From: Tissierellia bacterium
Lineage (GTDB): Bacteria > Bacillota > Clostridia > Tissierellales > Tissierellaceae
Length of the DNA stretch: 6,212 bases
Assembly (NCBI GenBank): GCA_012521625.1
Contig: JAAYLY010000187.1
Coordinates: 1 to 6,212 of the forward strand
Direction: 5' to 3'
Shown piece after piece: positions 5,888 through 6,212 of this stretch; the stretch's first letter is position 1, and every line of letters begins with the position of its first letter. The notes under the pieces were generated by a model. That model had not been told where the DNA came from and made no database searches. It saw nothing but the letters and a program-made list of their open reading frames with translations. The translations under genes and the position numbers were made by a program.

Positions 5888-6212
5888 ATGAAGGATTATT
5901 ATGAATTATCCCGCAAATGTCCTAGTGGAAGCTTCTCATATACTATAAAAGCTGGAGATACCCTATGGCAATTGGCCAGAACTTATAATACTACTGTAGA
6001 TGCCATACTGGCCATCAATCCAGGTATTAACCCAAATAATTTACAAGTAGGCCAAAAAATCTGCATACCAAAGGATAGTAAGCCTCCACGCAGATGTCCA
6101 GCCGGATCCTTTGAATACACCATCAAGCAGGGAGACACCCTATGGCAGTTGGCCAGGACCTATAATACGACAGTAGAAGCCATAATGGCCCTAAATCCAG
6201 GAATAGATCCAA
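5888..6212 (+). CDS. LysM-repeat peptidoglycan-binding protein, N-terminal part (cut by window end)
   Basis: LysM domains bind N-acetylglucosamine-containing glycans such as peptidoglycan or spore cortex. The first 108 residues are present and the gene runs off the window. A short charged lead (residues 1-10) has no signal peptide, and two near-identical LysM units follow. Each starts with CPxGSFxYTIKxGDTLWQLA and continues with YNTTV and NPGI. Unit 1 is residues 11-61 and ends in VGQKICIP; unit 2 starts at residue 70. Each complete unit carries a Cys at its start and one near its end (C11 and C59), which could form disulfides. The ATG at 5888 has AAGGTGG (5876-5882) 5 nt upstream. The lack of a signal peptide suggests an intracellular or mother-cell location, for example a spore-associated protein, but export by another route or a C-terminal enzymatic domain beyond the window cannot be excluded. 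Confidence 0.88.
   Translation, partial: MKDYYELSRKCPSGSFSYTIKAGDTLWQLARTYNTTVDAILAINPGINPNNLQVGQKICIPKDSKPPRRCPAGSFEYTIKQGDTLWQLARTYNTTVEAIMALNPGIDP
5918..6212 (+). repeat. Tandem LysM-coding repeat, 177-bp period
   Basis: The first unit starts at 5918 and the second at 6095, a period of 59 codons (51-residue domain plus an 8-residue linker KDSKPPRR). The two units are near-identical at protein level through their shared 39 residues. Most DNA differences I see are at third codon positions, for example in the stretch coding for DTLWQLARTYNTTV. This fits duplication followed by selection on the protein. More units may follow outside the window. Confidence 0.8.

Noticed and set aside
1..6212. 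A novel defence, mobile or biosynthetic system
   Set aside because: Every sizeable gene falls into a known housekeeping or metabolic family, and no repeats, integrases, toxins or unknown multi-gene clusters are present.

Overview
This window reads as chromosomal DNA of a low-GC, Gram-positive, probably strictly anaerobic and spore-forming bacterium of the Clostridia/Tissierellia type. This is inference from the AT-rich composition, heavy use of AGG (Arg) and ATA (Ile) codons, strong GGAGG-type ribosome binding sites, GTG and TTG starts, FeoAB ferrous-iron uptake, citrate-lyase maturation genes, and a cysteine-containing tandem LysM protein typical of that group. No taxonomic marker gene is present, so the genus is not assignable.

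Layout. On the minus strand, positions 1-1122 hold feoA followed by the 5' part of feoB. FeoB is cut by the window start, leaving only its cytosolic G-protein domain and the adjoining helical region. A 164-bp divergent intergenic region (1123-1286) separates feo from a plus-strand run. That run begins with citG and citX, which make and attach the citrate lyase prosthetic group, and continues into a radical SAM gene of the YhcC/YtqA (TIGR01212) family. These three genes overlap (4 nt, then 14 nt) and are almost certainly one transcript. A short gap with a candidate promoter leads to a divergent glutamate racemase (murI), which is followed by a convincing stem-loop terminator. Next come an NhaC-family Na+/H+-type antiporter with a TTG start, and finally a LysM-repeat protein cut by the window end.

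How the genes relate. CitG converts dephospho-CoA and ATP into the triphosphoribosyl-dephospho-CoA precursor, and CitX transfers it to the citrate lyase acyl carrier protein CitD. The lyase subunits (citD, citE, citF) and the ligase citC are not in the window, so the maturation pair is separated from its target or the lyase lies elsewhere. FeoA/FeoB import Fe2+, which suits an anaerobe using Fe-S enzymes such as the radical SAM protein, but there is no direct regulatory link in the sequence. The remaining genes (cell-wall D-glutamate supply, ion or organic-acid exchange, peptidoglycan-binding LysM protein) look like ordinary chromosomal neighbours rather than one system.

I found no mobile element, CRISPR array, tRNA, rRNA or recognisable riboswitch, and no clear evidence of a novel multi-gene system. 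The points most worth a second look are the separated citG-citX pair in reversed order and coupled to a radical SAM gene, the Glu-to-Asp change at a catalytic position of the racemase, and the near-identical Cys-bearing LysM repeats without a signal peptide.
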